Virus record (IMG/VR): IMGVR_UViG_3300042509_001946
Span: 1 to 28,442 of that record
Length of the DNA: 28,442 nt
Reading direction: 5' to 3' (one strand)
Source of the DNA: a virus
Positions 14,302 to 20,720 of the stretch are shown here, one piece after another. The notes below the pieces were generated by a model. That model did not search any database, was not told where the DNA came from, and saw nothing but the letters and a program-made list of their open reading frames with translations. The translations under genes were made by a program, and so were the position numbers. The first letter of the stretch is position 1. Each line of letters opens with the position of its first letter.

Positions 14302-15752
14302 GACTGCATCCATGTTGGGATTGAAAGGGTTTTCTTGGGGTTGTAGGTCTCGACGGCTGCACGTTTAACGGCGCGAGCCATAGCCTGCGACATTGCCCGC
14401 TTCATCGTGTCGTGATCATCGGCCTTGCGGCTGACGGTCTGCCAAATGTTTTCTTCGGTATCGGCGCAGGCAATGTGAACCTGGACGGGTCGCGTCTGAC
14501 CGAAGCGCCAGCAACGGCGAATAGCCTGATAGTAATTCTCGTATGAGAAGCTCAGGCCAACGAAGGCCATGCGTGCGCAATGCTGCCAGTTTAAACCATA
14601 ACCGGCAATCGACGGCTTCGTGATGATAACCCGCGTCTGCCCGGTCGAGAACGCCACAAGGCCGCGCTCTTTTTCGTCTGCCGACATAGACCCGCGCACT
14701 TCAACGGCATCCGGCAGGCGAGCAGCAAGCGCATCGGCTTCGTAATCGGTATCGCACCAGACCACCCACGCCTCATCGCTGCCCGCAACAATCTCTGCGA
14801 TGGCGTCTGATCGCGCGTCCGTAGTCATGCGCTTTTCGCGGTGAATGCTGGTTGCGCTGGTGTCAGGCATACGGAACAAGTGGCCCTGCCCGTCCTTTTC
14901 AGATCCCACGTTCGCGTTGCGATCGGCAGCGATCACATGGCGACGCACGTCCAGCTCAGGCAGCACATAACCGTCATCGGAAAAGCCAATGTCTGACGGC
15001 TTGGAAATGCAGCGCGACCAGGATGCGACCCACGACCAGAAGTCATCAACGGCATGACCTTTCATGCGCCATGTTCCGGTATCCATGCTATCGTGGATGA
15101 ACCAGCGTTGCAGCATCATGTTCTGACGCATGACGCCAAGGAATTCAGAATGCGTCCCAAGCTCCATGTGATCATTCGGCGCTGGCGTGGCGGTGCAGGC
15201 GAGCCGGTAAGGCGTACGAGAAAATCCCTCGATCAGTGCCTTTGTCGTCTTGCCGTTAAAGCTTTTGATGACCGACGACTCGTCAAGGATAACGCCGCCA
15301 AATGCGGATGCGTCAAACTTGTCAAGTCGGTCATAGTTCGTGACGTAAACGCGGGCGCCGCGCACTTCCATCGGTTCGCGTATGGCCTTGACGTCAATGC
15401 CGAACTTGACGCCCTCGCGCTCGTGCTGCGCACCCACGGCAAGGGGAGCCAGCAACAAGACAGGCTTGCTGGTGTGCTCCACCACCTGCCGGCCCCATTC
15501 ATGAGCGCACAGCGACTTGCCAAGGCCAGTATCAAGAAACAGCGCCGCGCGGCCCTGCTGAATAGCAAACGTTGTTGCGTGTTCTTGGTGGGGCTTTAGG
15601 GACGCATTAAGCGGCTTTGGATCAAAGCCGAACGACTCGACCGCAGGCCGCTTCGCTTCAATCAATGCAAGATATTCTTTGGTCTGTCGTTTTGTGCCCC
15701 CGCTTTTGGGGCTTGGCGAACGCAATGAGGGTGTTAGATTGTTTTTCGACAT
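14298..15752 (-). CDS. SNF2/DEAD-type helicase, 484 aa
   Basis: ATP-driven DNA translocase or helicase. A Gln-containing motif (LKPHQ, 52-56) precedes Walker A DTGLGKS (74-80), motif II DESS (157-160) and motif III TATP (187-190). A second RecA-like lobe contains the arginine-finger motif QAIRRCWRFGQTRPV (409-423), characteristic of SNF2-family proteins. It lacks a nuclease domain. GGAGG lies seven bases before the ATG. The gene is translationally coupled to the methyltransferase downstream and preceded by a structured leader. Confidence 0.9.
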   Translation of the reverse strand: MSKNNLTPSLRSPSPKSGGTKRQTKEYLALIEAKRPAVESFGFDPKPLNASLKPHQEHATTFAIQQGRAALFLDTGLGKSLCAHEWGRQVVEHTSKPVLLLAPLAVGAQHEREGVKFGIDVKAIREPMEVRGARVYVTNYDRLDKFDASAFGGVILDESSVIKSFNGKTTKALIEGFSRTPYRLACTATPAPNDHMELGTHSEFLGVMRQNMMLQRWFIHDSMDTGTWRMKGHAVDDFWSWVASWSRCISKPSDIGFSDDGYVLPELDVRRHVIAADRNANVGSEKDGQGHLFRMPDTSATSIHREKRMTTDARSDAIAEIVAGSDEAWVVWCDTDYEADALAARLPDAVEVRGSMSADEKERGLVAFSTGQTRVIITKPSIAGYGLNWQHCARMAFVGLSFSYENYYQAIRRCWRFGQTRPVQVHIACADTEENIWQTVSRKADDHDTMKRAMSQAMARAVKRAAVETYNPKKTLSIPTWMQS

Positions 15753-15780
15753 TTGACGCCTCCAACGTCACTTGATCGGT

Positions 15781-15825
15781 CTTAAGCGGCTCACCTTTTG
15801 CGAGGTGGGCCGCAACCGCGTTAAG
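15781..15825 (-). promoter_or_regulatory. Structured leader upstream of the helicase gene
   Basis: GCGGCTCACCT (15786-15796) pairs with AGGTGGGCCGC (15803-15813), eleven pairs with one wobble and a six-base loop. The outer bases CTTAA and TTAAG extend the stem across a seven-base bulge. It lies 29 bases upstream of the helicase ATG. There is no T run, so it is not a standard terminator. The 81 remaining bases of this gap hold only an 18-codon frame (15835-15891) whose ATG overlaps the upstream stop. Confidence 0.6.
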
Positions 15826-15890
15826 CCGTCACAATCAACCCATTCTAAGCCATTCGCAAGCCAGAAACGCCCGGAATTGACGAATTGCCA

Positions 15891-16109
15891 TCAGGCTTTC
15901 GGCTTTGCCTTTTGCGGCTTGGGAACGGATCGCGCTTCCGTGCGCTTCCCGGCTTGCAGCTTGGCGTCAGCCAGGCCAAGACCTAGAACAGTATTCGCAT
16001 GGCGCGTTACTTCCATTGACCAGCCTAAACGCTTCGCCAGATCGTTGATGGTCTTGCAGGATTGGGCAAGACCACGGATTTCGTCAGCGCGCTGGATCAG
16101 CTCGCTCAT
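15891..16109 (-). CDS. Small hypothetical protein, 72 aa
   Basis: The N-terminal 45 residues contain INDLAKRLGWSMEVTRHANTV, a helix-turn-helix-like spacing, and the C-terminal third is Lys/Pro/Ala-rich and basic (ending PKPQKAKPKA). It is joined to the Cro-like gene by an ATGA overlap. It is probably a DNA-binding early protein, but the family is not recognised. Confidence 0.6.
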   Translation of the reverse strand: MSELIQRADEIRGLAQSCKTINDLAKRLGWSMEVTRHANTVLGLGLADAKLQAGKRTEARSVPKPQKAKPKA

Positions 16110-16336
16110 GCGCTTACTTTGCGCTTCGGCCGCATGAAAATGTCCGGGCGCATGTCATAAGGCGGGACGCCTGTCGCATCCGACACCTTGGCGACCCATT
16201 TTGCAGGAACCGTCCGCCTCTGCCGCCAGACATAGATCATGTCCGGGGTTGTGCCGATGTCCGCTGCAAGCTGCTGCGGATTGCCTAGGGCGCGTGCGAA
16301 TGTCTTCTCATCCATACGCGACGTCTGCCACAACAT
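16106..16336 (-). CDS. Cro/YdaS-like helix-turn-helix regulator, 76 aa
   Basis: The region LGNPQQLAADIGTTPDMIYVWRQR, ending in PYDMRPDIF, follows the Cro/YdaS pattern, in which a helix-turn-helix is followed by a conserved (L/M)RPDIF end. It is the first gene of the leftward early module and diverges from the ERF gene, the position expected of a phage switch regulator. Three starts are possible: GTG 16351, ATG 16336 (AGGTGG 11 bases upstream, chosen) and ATG 16315. ATGATAG repeats just upstream are candidate binding sites. Confidence 0.75.
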   Translation of the reverse strand: MLWQTSRMDEKTFARALGNPQQLAADIGTTPDMIYVWRQRRTVPAKWVAKVSDATGVPPYDMRPDIFMRPKRKVSA

Positions 16337-16355
16337 CGGGTGCGTGTCCACCTAA

Positions 16356-16415
16356 ATGATAGCTTGCGCAATGATAGATGGCGTGGCATAGGATGGGCAC
16401 AAAAGGAGCCCAGCG
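16356..16415. promoter_or_regulatory. Divergent promoter/operator between Cro-like and ERF genes
   Basis: ATGATAG occurs at 16356-16362 and 16371-16377, 15 bp apart, flanking a palindromic TTGCGCAA. The right part, CTTGCG (16363-16368), two bases, ATGATAGAT (16371-16379), three bases, GTG (16383-16385), recurs before the gene at 18663. TTGCGC with CATAGG 17 bases on is a weak rightward promoter candidate. AAAAGGAG precedes the ERF start. Confidence 0.55.
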
Positions 16416-17147
16416 ATGACAGACACGATTGCCCTACCCGCAGTTTACCAAGCAATTGCCGCCGTGATGCAGGACGTGGGGAGGGAGGGCATTGCGAAAG
16501 GACGGCGCAATCAGCAACAAGGCTACGCCTTCCGTGGCATTGATGATGTCTACAACGCTCTGGCGCCTCTGCTTGCGCGGCATCACCTGATCATCGTTCC
16601 CCGAGTCCTGACGCGCGAGAAGACGGAACAGACCACACAGAAAGGCGGCATCCTGTTCTATGTCGTCGTGCAAGTCGAGTTTGACATTGTGTGCGCTTCC
16701 GATGGGTCAAAGATTACCGCCTGCACTTGGGGCGAAGCGATGGACAGCGCCGACAAGGCCACCAACAAGGCCATGAGCGCGGCTTATAAATACATGGCAA
16801 TGCAGACGTTCTGCATCCCGACCGAAGGCGATAATGACGCCGACGCATCCCACTACGAAGTTCGCAGGGAAGCCGCTCCCTTGCATACCCCAGCGCCAGC
16901 GCAGGTACAGACCATGAGCAAGGGCGATGCACGCGCAGACTATGGCGTGATGGTCGAGGAAATGCGCCGCATCACATCAAGCCAGGAACTCAAGGAATGG
17001 GGCAAGATGAACGCCGAACGCGTCAAGCTCCAGCCGAAAGACTGGCAGGCAGAAATCCGCAAGTCCTACACGGAACTGATGGAAGGACTTCAACACAACG
17101 AGCGCACAAGCGCTGAAGCAGAAGAGGCGTTTGCAGATGCAAGGTAA
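16416..17147 (+). CDS. erf: ERF-family single-strand annealing protein, 243 aa
   Basis: Recombinase that anneals complementary single strands, used by phages for recombination and genome circularisation. The ERF core is visible: YAFRGIDDVYNALAPLLARH (37-56), VVVQVEFDIVCASDGSKI (83-100), and the signature GEAMDSADKATNKAMSAAYK (106-125). The C-terminal ~90 residues are a variable helical tail. It is the first gene of the rightward module with an excellent ribosome binding site. The 3' end overlaps the next gene by 11 bases; no partner exonuclease of the lambda type is seen. Confidence 0.93.
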   Translation: MTDTIALPAVYQAIAAVMQDVGREGIAKGRRNQQQGYAFRGIDDVYNALAPLLARHHLIIVPRVLTREKTEQTTQKGGILFYVVVQVEFDIVCASDGSKITACTWGEAMDSADKATNKAMSAAYKYMAMQTFCIPTEGDNDADASHYEVRREAAPLHTPAPAQVQTMSKGDARADYGVMVEEMRRITSSQELKEWGKMNAERVKLQPKDWQAEIRKSYTELMEGLQHNERTSAEAEEAFADAR

Positions 17148-17844
17148 TATCGGACACAACAAGGCCGACGACGTCGAAGCCTATCGGGAGATGCTGGCGC
17201 GCTTCAAAGCGGATGCCGACACCGTCACGGAGATAACTGAAGCGAATGCGCAATTCGTCCGCGATCATGTCGGTTATGGCGGCAAGCTGGCGAAGGAAAT
17301 CGACGCCACGCGCGACGACAAGAAGCGCCCGCACCTTGAGGCTGGCCGGCAGATCGATGGCGCATACAAGCCGCTGATCGAGGAATGCGACAAGATCATT
17401 AAGGGCCTGAAACAGAAGCTCGCCGCATTCTTGGACGCCCGCGAACGCGAAGCCAAGCGCATCGCGGAGGAAGCCCGGCGCAAGCTGGAGGAAGCCGAAC
17501 GCCTTGCCGCCAAGGCTGCTGAGGAACCGGAGGAAGACCCGTTCCTTGCCGCCACCGCGCCGACCGTGGACGTGAAGGCTGCGCACGTCGAGGCGAAGAT
17601 TGCCGAGGGCCAGGCGCTTGCCGCTTCGCGCGTATCTTCTGCCGCTGGCGGGTTTGCTGCAACGTCGCTTAAGACGAAGCGCAGCGCCAAGGTTACGCAC
17701 TATGCCACGCTGATAGCGCACTACGCCGGGCGCAACGAAATGAAAGAGTTAGCGCTCAAGTTGGCAAACGCGGACATCAGGCACGCCAAGGGCGAGGACA
17801 TCGAGATCCCCGGCGTTGAGATTGTCGAGGAACGGGTTCTCTGA
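17137..17844 (+). CDS. Coiled-coil protein encoded with ERF, 235 aa
   Basis: The start at 17137 overlaps the ERF stop and has GAAGAGG upstream; a TTG two codons earlier is possible. A long helical region (about 20-150), very rich in Lys, Glu, Arg and Ala, includes an almost continuous coiled coil (KRIAEEARRKLEEAERLAAKA) and then an acidic break (EEPEEDPF). The last ~60 residues (AKVTHYATLIAHYA onward) look like a small folded domain. Genes of this type often sit beside ERF or RecT genes; an accessory recombination role is inferred. No catalytic motif was seen. Confidence 0.7.
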   Translation: MQGNIGHNKADDVEAYREMLARFKADADTVTEITEANAQFVRDHVGYGGKLAKEIDATRDDKKRPHLEAGRQIDGAYKPLIEECDKIIKGLKQKLAAFLDAREREAKRIAEEARRKLEEAERLAAKAAEEPEEDPFLAATAPTVDVKAAHVEAKIAEGQALAASRVSSAAGGFAATSLKTKRSAKVTHYATLIAHYAGRNEMKELALKLANADIRHAKGEDIEIPGVEIVEERVL

Positions 17845-18242
17845 TGGGTCGCGCGCTTCTGGTATTGTGGAACGATGCGACACGCGCCAAGGCGATCGAC
17901 TGGATACGTCGAGCGCCGATGGAAACGCGCGTCACGTTCCAAGGCCCGAAGCGCACATTGCCTCAAAACGACAGACTGCACGCAATGATCACAGACGTTC
18001 AACAGCAAATGCTCTGGCACGGGCAACGCTTGTCGCTCGCTGATTGGAAGCTGGTTTTCATGGCTGCGCTGAAGCAGGAAATGCGCATTGTGCCGAACAT
18101 CGAAGGCACGGGCTTCGTGCAGCTTGGCAGATCCACAGCGAACCTATCGACGCAGGAAATGTCGGACCTGTTTGAGATCATCGAGGCATTTGGCGCACAG
18201 CACGGCATCAAGTTTCACGCGCCAGAGCCTGCCGATGCCTGA
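17844..18242 (+). CDS. ninB: NinB-family recombination protein, 132 aa
   Basis: NinB (Orf) of lambda binds single-stranded DNA and replaces RecFOR in phage recombination. The family pattern is evident: AIDWIRRAP, VTFQGPKRTLPQNDRLHAMI (residues about 31-50), LADWKLVFMAALKQEM and the late RSTANLSTQEMSDLFEIIEA. The length matches lambda Orf (146) closely. The ATG overlaps the upstream stop (TGATG). Together with ERF it forms a complete annealing-type recombination set. Confidence 0.9.
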   Translation: MGRALLVLWNDATRAKAIDWIRRAPMETRVTFQGPKRTLPQNDRLHAMITDVQQQMLWHGQRLSLADWKLVFMAALKQEMRIVPNIEGTGFVQLGRSTANLSTQEMSDLFEIIEAFGAQHGIKFHAPEPADA

Positions 18243-18588
18243 CCTCCCGAAGCCAGAGCGGCGCCGCAGCTTCACAGCCAAGCAGCGGAACATGATTGCC
18301 AACCGCCAGGAATGGCGCTGCAACGTCTGCAAGTGCGATCTGTTCGGGATAGCTTTCGACATTGACCACATCCAGCGCCTCGATGCGCTAGGCAAGCACG
18401 AGCCCGACAACTGGCAGGCGCTTTGCGTTCCGTGCCACGCCATCAAGACGAAGGTGGATAACCGCGAGGCCAAAAAGGGCCGCAGAATACGGCAGGAGAA
18501 CAAGCCTCGCGTCAAGAAAGCCATTCCCAGCCGAGGCTTCTCTACCACCCTGCGCCGCAGGATGGACGGGACGACGGAGCGAAAATAA
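18235..18588 (+). CDS. HNH endonuclease, 117 aa
   Basis: The HNH (beta-beta-alpha metal) fold is clear: CNVCKC (29-34), FDIDHIQRLD (41-50, catalytic DH at 44-45), DNWQALCVPCHAIKT (58-72; N59, C64, C67, H68). A basic C-terminal tail follows (RRIRQENKPRVKK). The start at 18235 overlaps ninB by eight bases; the longer open frame inside ninB is spurious. In the nin region of lambdoid phages a nuclease commonly follows NinB, so processing of recombination intermediates is likely; a packaging role is the alternative, since HNH proteins also occur beside terminases. Confidence 0.85.
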   Translation: MPDLPKPERRRSFTAKQRNMIANRQEWRCNVCKCDLFGIAFDIDHIQRLDALGKHEPDNWQALCVPCHAIKTKVDNREAKKGRRIRQENKPRVKKAIPSRGFSTTLRRRMDGTTERK

Positions 18589-18611
18589 TTGCACGCCAGC
18601 CAGAAATACAC

Positions 18612-18656
18612 CTTGCGTTATGATAGATCGTGTGTAGTGTGGGGGCAACAAAGGAG
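18612..18656 (+). promoter_or_regulatory. Promoter/operator and ribosome binding site of the second rightward unit
   Basis: CTTGCG (18612-18617), two bases, ATGATAGAT (18620-18628), three bases, GTG (18632-18634) repeats the element before the ERF gene with identical internal spacing. TATGAT (18619-18624) is a good -10 match but no -35 is evident. AAGGAG at 18651-18656 is the ribosome binding site for the ATG at 18663. Confidence 0.55.
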
Positions 18657-18662
18657 CACGAC

Positions 18663-19022
18663 ATGACTTACTCAGCCGACGAAATCACGCAAATGGCGCT
18701 GACCTTTACGCGCCGGACCAGCGAGGCGCTCGCTGCGCTTGAGCTGCCGTCAAAGACGGACGGCGAGATGTTTGAGGGGATGCTGGACCAAGTCGCCGAC
18801 AACCTGATGGTCTGCGAGCACGCGTGGGATCTGTTCGCCAGCACCGCGCGCATTGAGTTCTTCGGCTCTGACGCGTCCGAGACCGACCGCAAGCGCTGGG
18901 CTCGTCTTGGCTCTGACGCACGCAAGCAGCTCGACCGCTCCTACGCAGCTGAGTGCGAGGCGGATCGGGCAGACTACTACAACGATCTGGCCCGTGACGA
19001 GCGTCTCATGGGTGCAGCATGA
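18663..19022 (+). CDS. Hypothetical protein, 119 aa
   Basis: Start fixed by AAGGAG six bases upstream; an ATG at 18630 lies inside the regulatory region. Soluble, helical and acidic, with an SDASETDRKRWARLGSDARK segment that may be a charged helix-turn. It opens a run of eight or nine small genes linked by ATGA or TGATG overlaps, which suggests co-expression early in infection. No family recognised. Confidence 0.7.
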   Translation: MTYSADEITQMALTFTRRTSEALAALELPSKTDGEMFEGMLDQVADNLMVCEHAWDLFASTARIEFFGSDASETDRKRWARLGSDARKQLDRSYAAECEADRADYYNDLARDERLMGAA

Positions 19023-19231
19023 GCGCCCGCCGCATCATCACCGAATACGTCCACCCGCCGATCCCGTATCGCTGCAACGACTGGCGCGCGACGCGTGAGG
19101 GCGATGACGAGGATTACATTGTCGGCTGGGGCTCGACCGAACAGGACGCCATTGACGATCTGATCGCTGAAGAAGGCGCAGCGCAGGACGAGGCGGAAGC
19201 CCGTGCGGCGCGGAAGGCGGTGTCGAAATGA
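19019..19231 (+). CDS. Hypothetical protein, 70 aa
   Basis: Starts in an ATGA overlap. The N-terminus is aromatic and Pro-rich (YVHPPIPYRCNDWRAT), followed by GWGSTEQDAIDDLIAEE, which resembles a small beta-beta-helix module ending in a charged Ala/Glu/Arg helix. The pattern of a strand, then G-STEQDAI, is typical of small uncharacterised phage proteins. Function unknown. Confidence 0.65.
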   Translation: MSARRIITEYVHPPIPYRCNDWRATREGDDEDYIVGWGSTEQDAIDDLIAEEGAAQDEAEARAARKAVSK

Positions 19232-19455
19232 TGTTTTTTGAGGTCACCGAAGCCGCGCTCGAAAAGATCGCGGGCGAAGCGCCGGCCAAAGAACCCAGCG
19301 ACGGCCCGACCGTCGCCTGGCCCCCGAACTGGTCCGACGATCTGCGGGACACGGTCAACGACATGATCCAGCAGGCATTCAACGAAGGCCACACCCGCGC
19401 CTGCTGGGAGCTTGGGCAGATCGCAGACAAAGCATTGAAGACGGTGACGGAATGA
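19228..19455 (+). CDS. Hypothetical protein, 75 aa
   Basis: ATGA overlaps on both sides. Acidic, with WPPNWSDDLRDTVNDMIQQA followed by a Cys/Trp-containing helix (ACWELGQIADKALK). Looks like two helices with a proline-rich entry. No family recognised. Confidence 0.62.
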   Translation: MMFFEVTEAALEKIAGEAPAKEPSDGPTVAWPPNWSDDLRDTVNDMIQQAFNEGHTRACWELGQIADKALKTVTE

Positions 19456-19706
19456 CCGGCCTCGAACCCCTTCACAACAAGCACGACCTGACGTTCGAGC
19501 GTGTCGAGACGCTTCACAGCCTGCTCGATGATGCGGCGAAACGGGTCGGCGAGCAACGTCTGCGCATCAAGCGGCTGGAGGCACTGCTCGCTGACTGCGT
19601 CGAGTTCATCGAGCCCTACAGCGACGTTTACGATGGCGCTTACGGCGAACCCATTCCGAACGCAGCGATGAACCTGCTTTCAGCCATCAATGAGGAAATC
19701 ACATGA
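19452..19706 (+). CDS. Hypothetical coiled-coil protein, 84 aa
   Basis: Residues about 15-50 form an amphipathic helix (LHSLLDDAAKRVGEQRLRIK), and the rest is acidic and Tyr-rich. ATGA overlap upstream and downstream. No catalytic residues stand out; function unknown. Confidence 0.62.
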   Translation: MTGLEPLHNKHDLTFERVETLHSLLDDAAKRVGEQRLRIKRLEALLADCVEFIEPYSDVYDGAYGEPIPNAAMNLLSAINEEIT

Positions 19707-19963
19707 TCGCCCACGTCGAGATGCTTCTCGCAAACCGCCAGCGCCATGAAGACAAGGCCGCTGTCAGGTACACAACCCTAGAGGGTGTCGTCGCTGAGTT
19801 CACCGCTCGCATGGAACGGATCGGCCAGCTTGAGGATCGCGTTGCGCGCTGCACTTGCCAGCCCGCACCTGAGTTCACCATCGACACGCGCCGCGACAAG
19901 CCGCTGCACGCCATGTTCATCGCTCGCAGGTTTCAGCGCATGGCTGGGGAGGATGCGCGGTGA
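19703..19963 (+). CDS. Hypothetical protein, 86 aa
   Basis: Helical N-terminal half, then CTCQPAPEF with two closely spaced cysteines, then a basic C-terminus (RRDKPLHAMFIARRFQRM). Starts in an ATGA overlap and ends overlapping the next start. Function unknown. Confidence 0.62.
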   Translation: MIAHVEMLLANRQRHEDKAAVRYTTLEGVVAEFTARMERIGQLEDRVARCTCQPAPEFTIDTRRDKPLHAMFIARRFQRMAGEDAR

Positions 19964-20166
19964 TGGCAATCAAGCTTCAACTTCGTCTGCAAGATGCGCT
20001 GCAAGACTTGCAGGAATTTCGCGACAACCTCGACCCAGATGAACGCAAGCGAATTCGCGACGTGGACATGTCCATTCGCGCCGTCGAAGACGCCATCGAG
20101 TTGCACAAGGCCCTTGAGCTGGCCGCGTCTCCGATGCGCGAGCTTTTGTACTACTCGCAGGATTAG
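19963..20166 (+). CDS. Hypothetical helical protein, 67 aa
   Basis: ATG at 19963 overlaps the upstream TGA (TGATG); a GTG three bases earlier is an equivalent alternative. Strongly charged two-helix protein (LRLQDALQDLQEFRDNLDP, then a second helix). Function unknown. Confidence 0.6.
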   Translation: MAIKLQLRLQDALQDLQEFRDNLDPDERKRIRDVDMSIRAVEDAIELHKALELAASPMRELLYYSQD

Positions 20167-20171
20167 CGCGC

Positions 20172-20288
20172 ATGAGCAACGTGATCGAATTTCCCACACA
20201 GCACGCACGAGACGCAGCCCAGCGCATAGGCGCAAGCGCCAGACGGTCAACGTGGTGCGCAGCACATGCGCAAAGCTGCGGAGGGTGA
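20172..20288 (+). CDS. 38-residue protein, possible
   Basis: An intact small frame fills the gap between two genes. It begins MSNVIEFP, and the gene at 20538 begins MSNVIPLRP, the same opening in two small neighbours. Basic and Ala-rich with two late cysteines. The ribosome binding site is weak (GCGCGC only), so expression is less certain than for the overlapping genes. Confidence 0.45.
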   Translation: MSNVIEFPTQHARDAAQRIGASARRSTWCAAHAQSCGG

Positions 20289-20292
20289 TCTA

Positions 20293-20541
20293 ATGGATGA
20301 CCTGCCAAACCTTCGCGTTGCCATTTCCCCGCTCAGCAACCGCATTTTTGCGGGCTACTCGCGCGCCGTGAAGGGCAAGCCCGGCCTGATGAACTGGACC
20401 CGCAAGCAGGACGTCACAGCGCAAGCGGTTGACGCGGTCCTTCGTCATCTTCTCGACGGCAAAAAACAAGCGCGATGGGAATTTTTGAACGATGAAGACA
20501 CGCTTGTCGTCACCATCAAGCGTGGAGCGGCGAAGCCATGA
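20293..20541 (+). CDS. Small phage protein, DUF7446-like, 82 aa
   Basis: Start at 20293 with GGAGGG eight bases upstream. The sequence LRVAISPLSNRIFAGYSR, followed by KQDVTAQAVDAVLRHLLD and a C-terminal strand, resembles the DUF7446 family of small phage proteins, as far as I can recall the pattern. The role of that family is unknown. Confidence 0.68.
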   Translation: MDDLPNLRVAISPLSNRIFAGYSRAVKGKPGLMNWTRKQDVTAQAVDAVLRHLLDGKKQARWEFLNDEDTLVVTIKRGAAKP

Positions 20542-20720
20542 GCAACGTAATCCCCCTCCGCCCCCACGCGCCCATCGCCCTGCCAGACGACACCATCCGC
20601 GCGGACTGCGAACGCCTGATGCGCCGGCTGGTGCGTGACGGCCGCACGCCTGAACGCGAGATGAGATTGTTGGCCGATTTGCTCGACCACATCATTGTGC
20701 GGGTGGAGGAGCGCCAGTGA
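20538..20720 (+). CDS. Small hypothetical protein, 60 aa
   Basis: ATGA overlap upstream, GTGA overlap with the cytosine methyltransferase downstream. A Pro-rich N-terminus (MSNVIPLRPHAPIALPDD) is followed by two charged helices. Translational coupling suggests joint expression with the methyltransferase. Function unknown. Confidence 0.65.
   Translation: MSNVIPLRPHAPIALPDDTIRADCERLMRRLVRDGRTPEREMRLLADLLDHIIVRVEERQ

Noticed and set aside
18453-18462. DnaA-box-like GGTGGATAA as origin element
   Set aside because: Single copy with one mismatch inside the HNH gene; no cluster or AT-rich region beside it.
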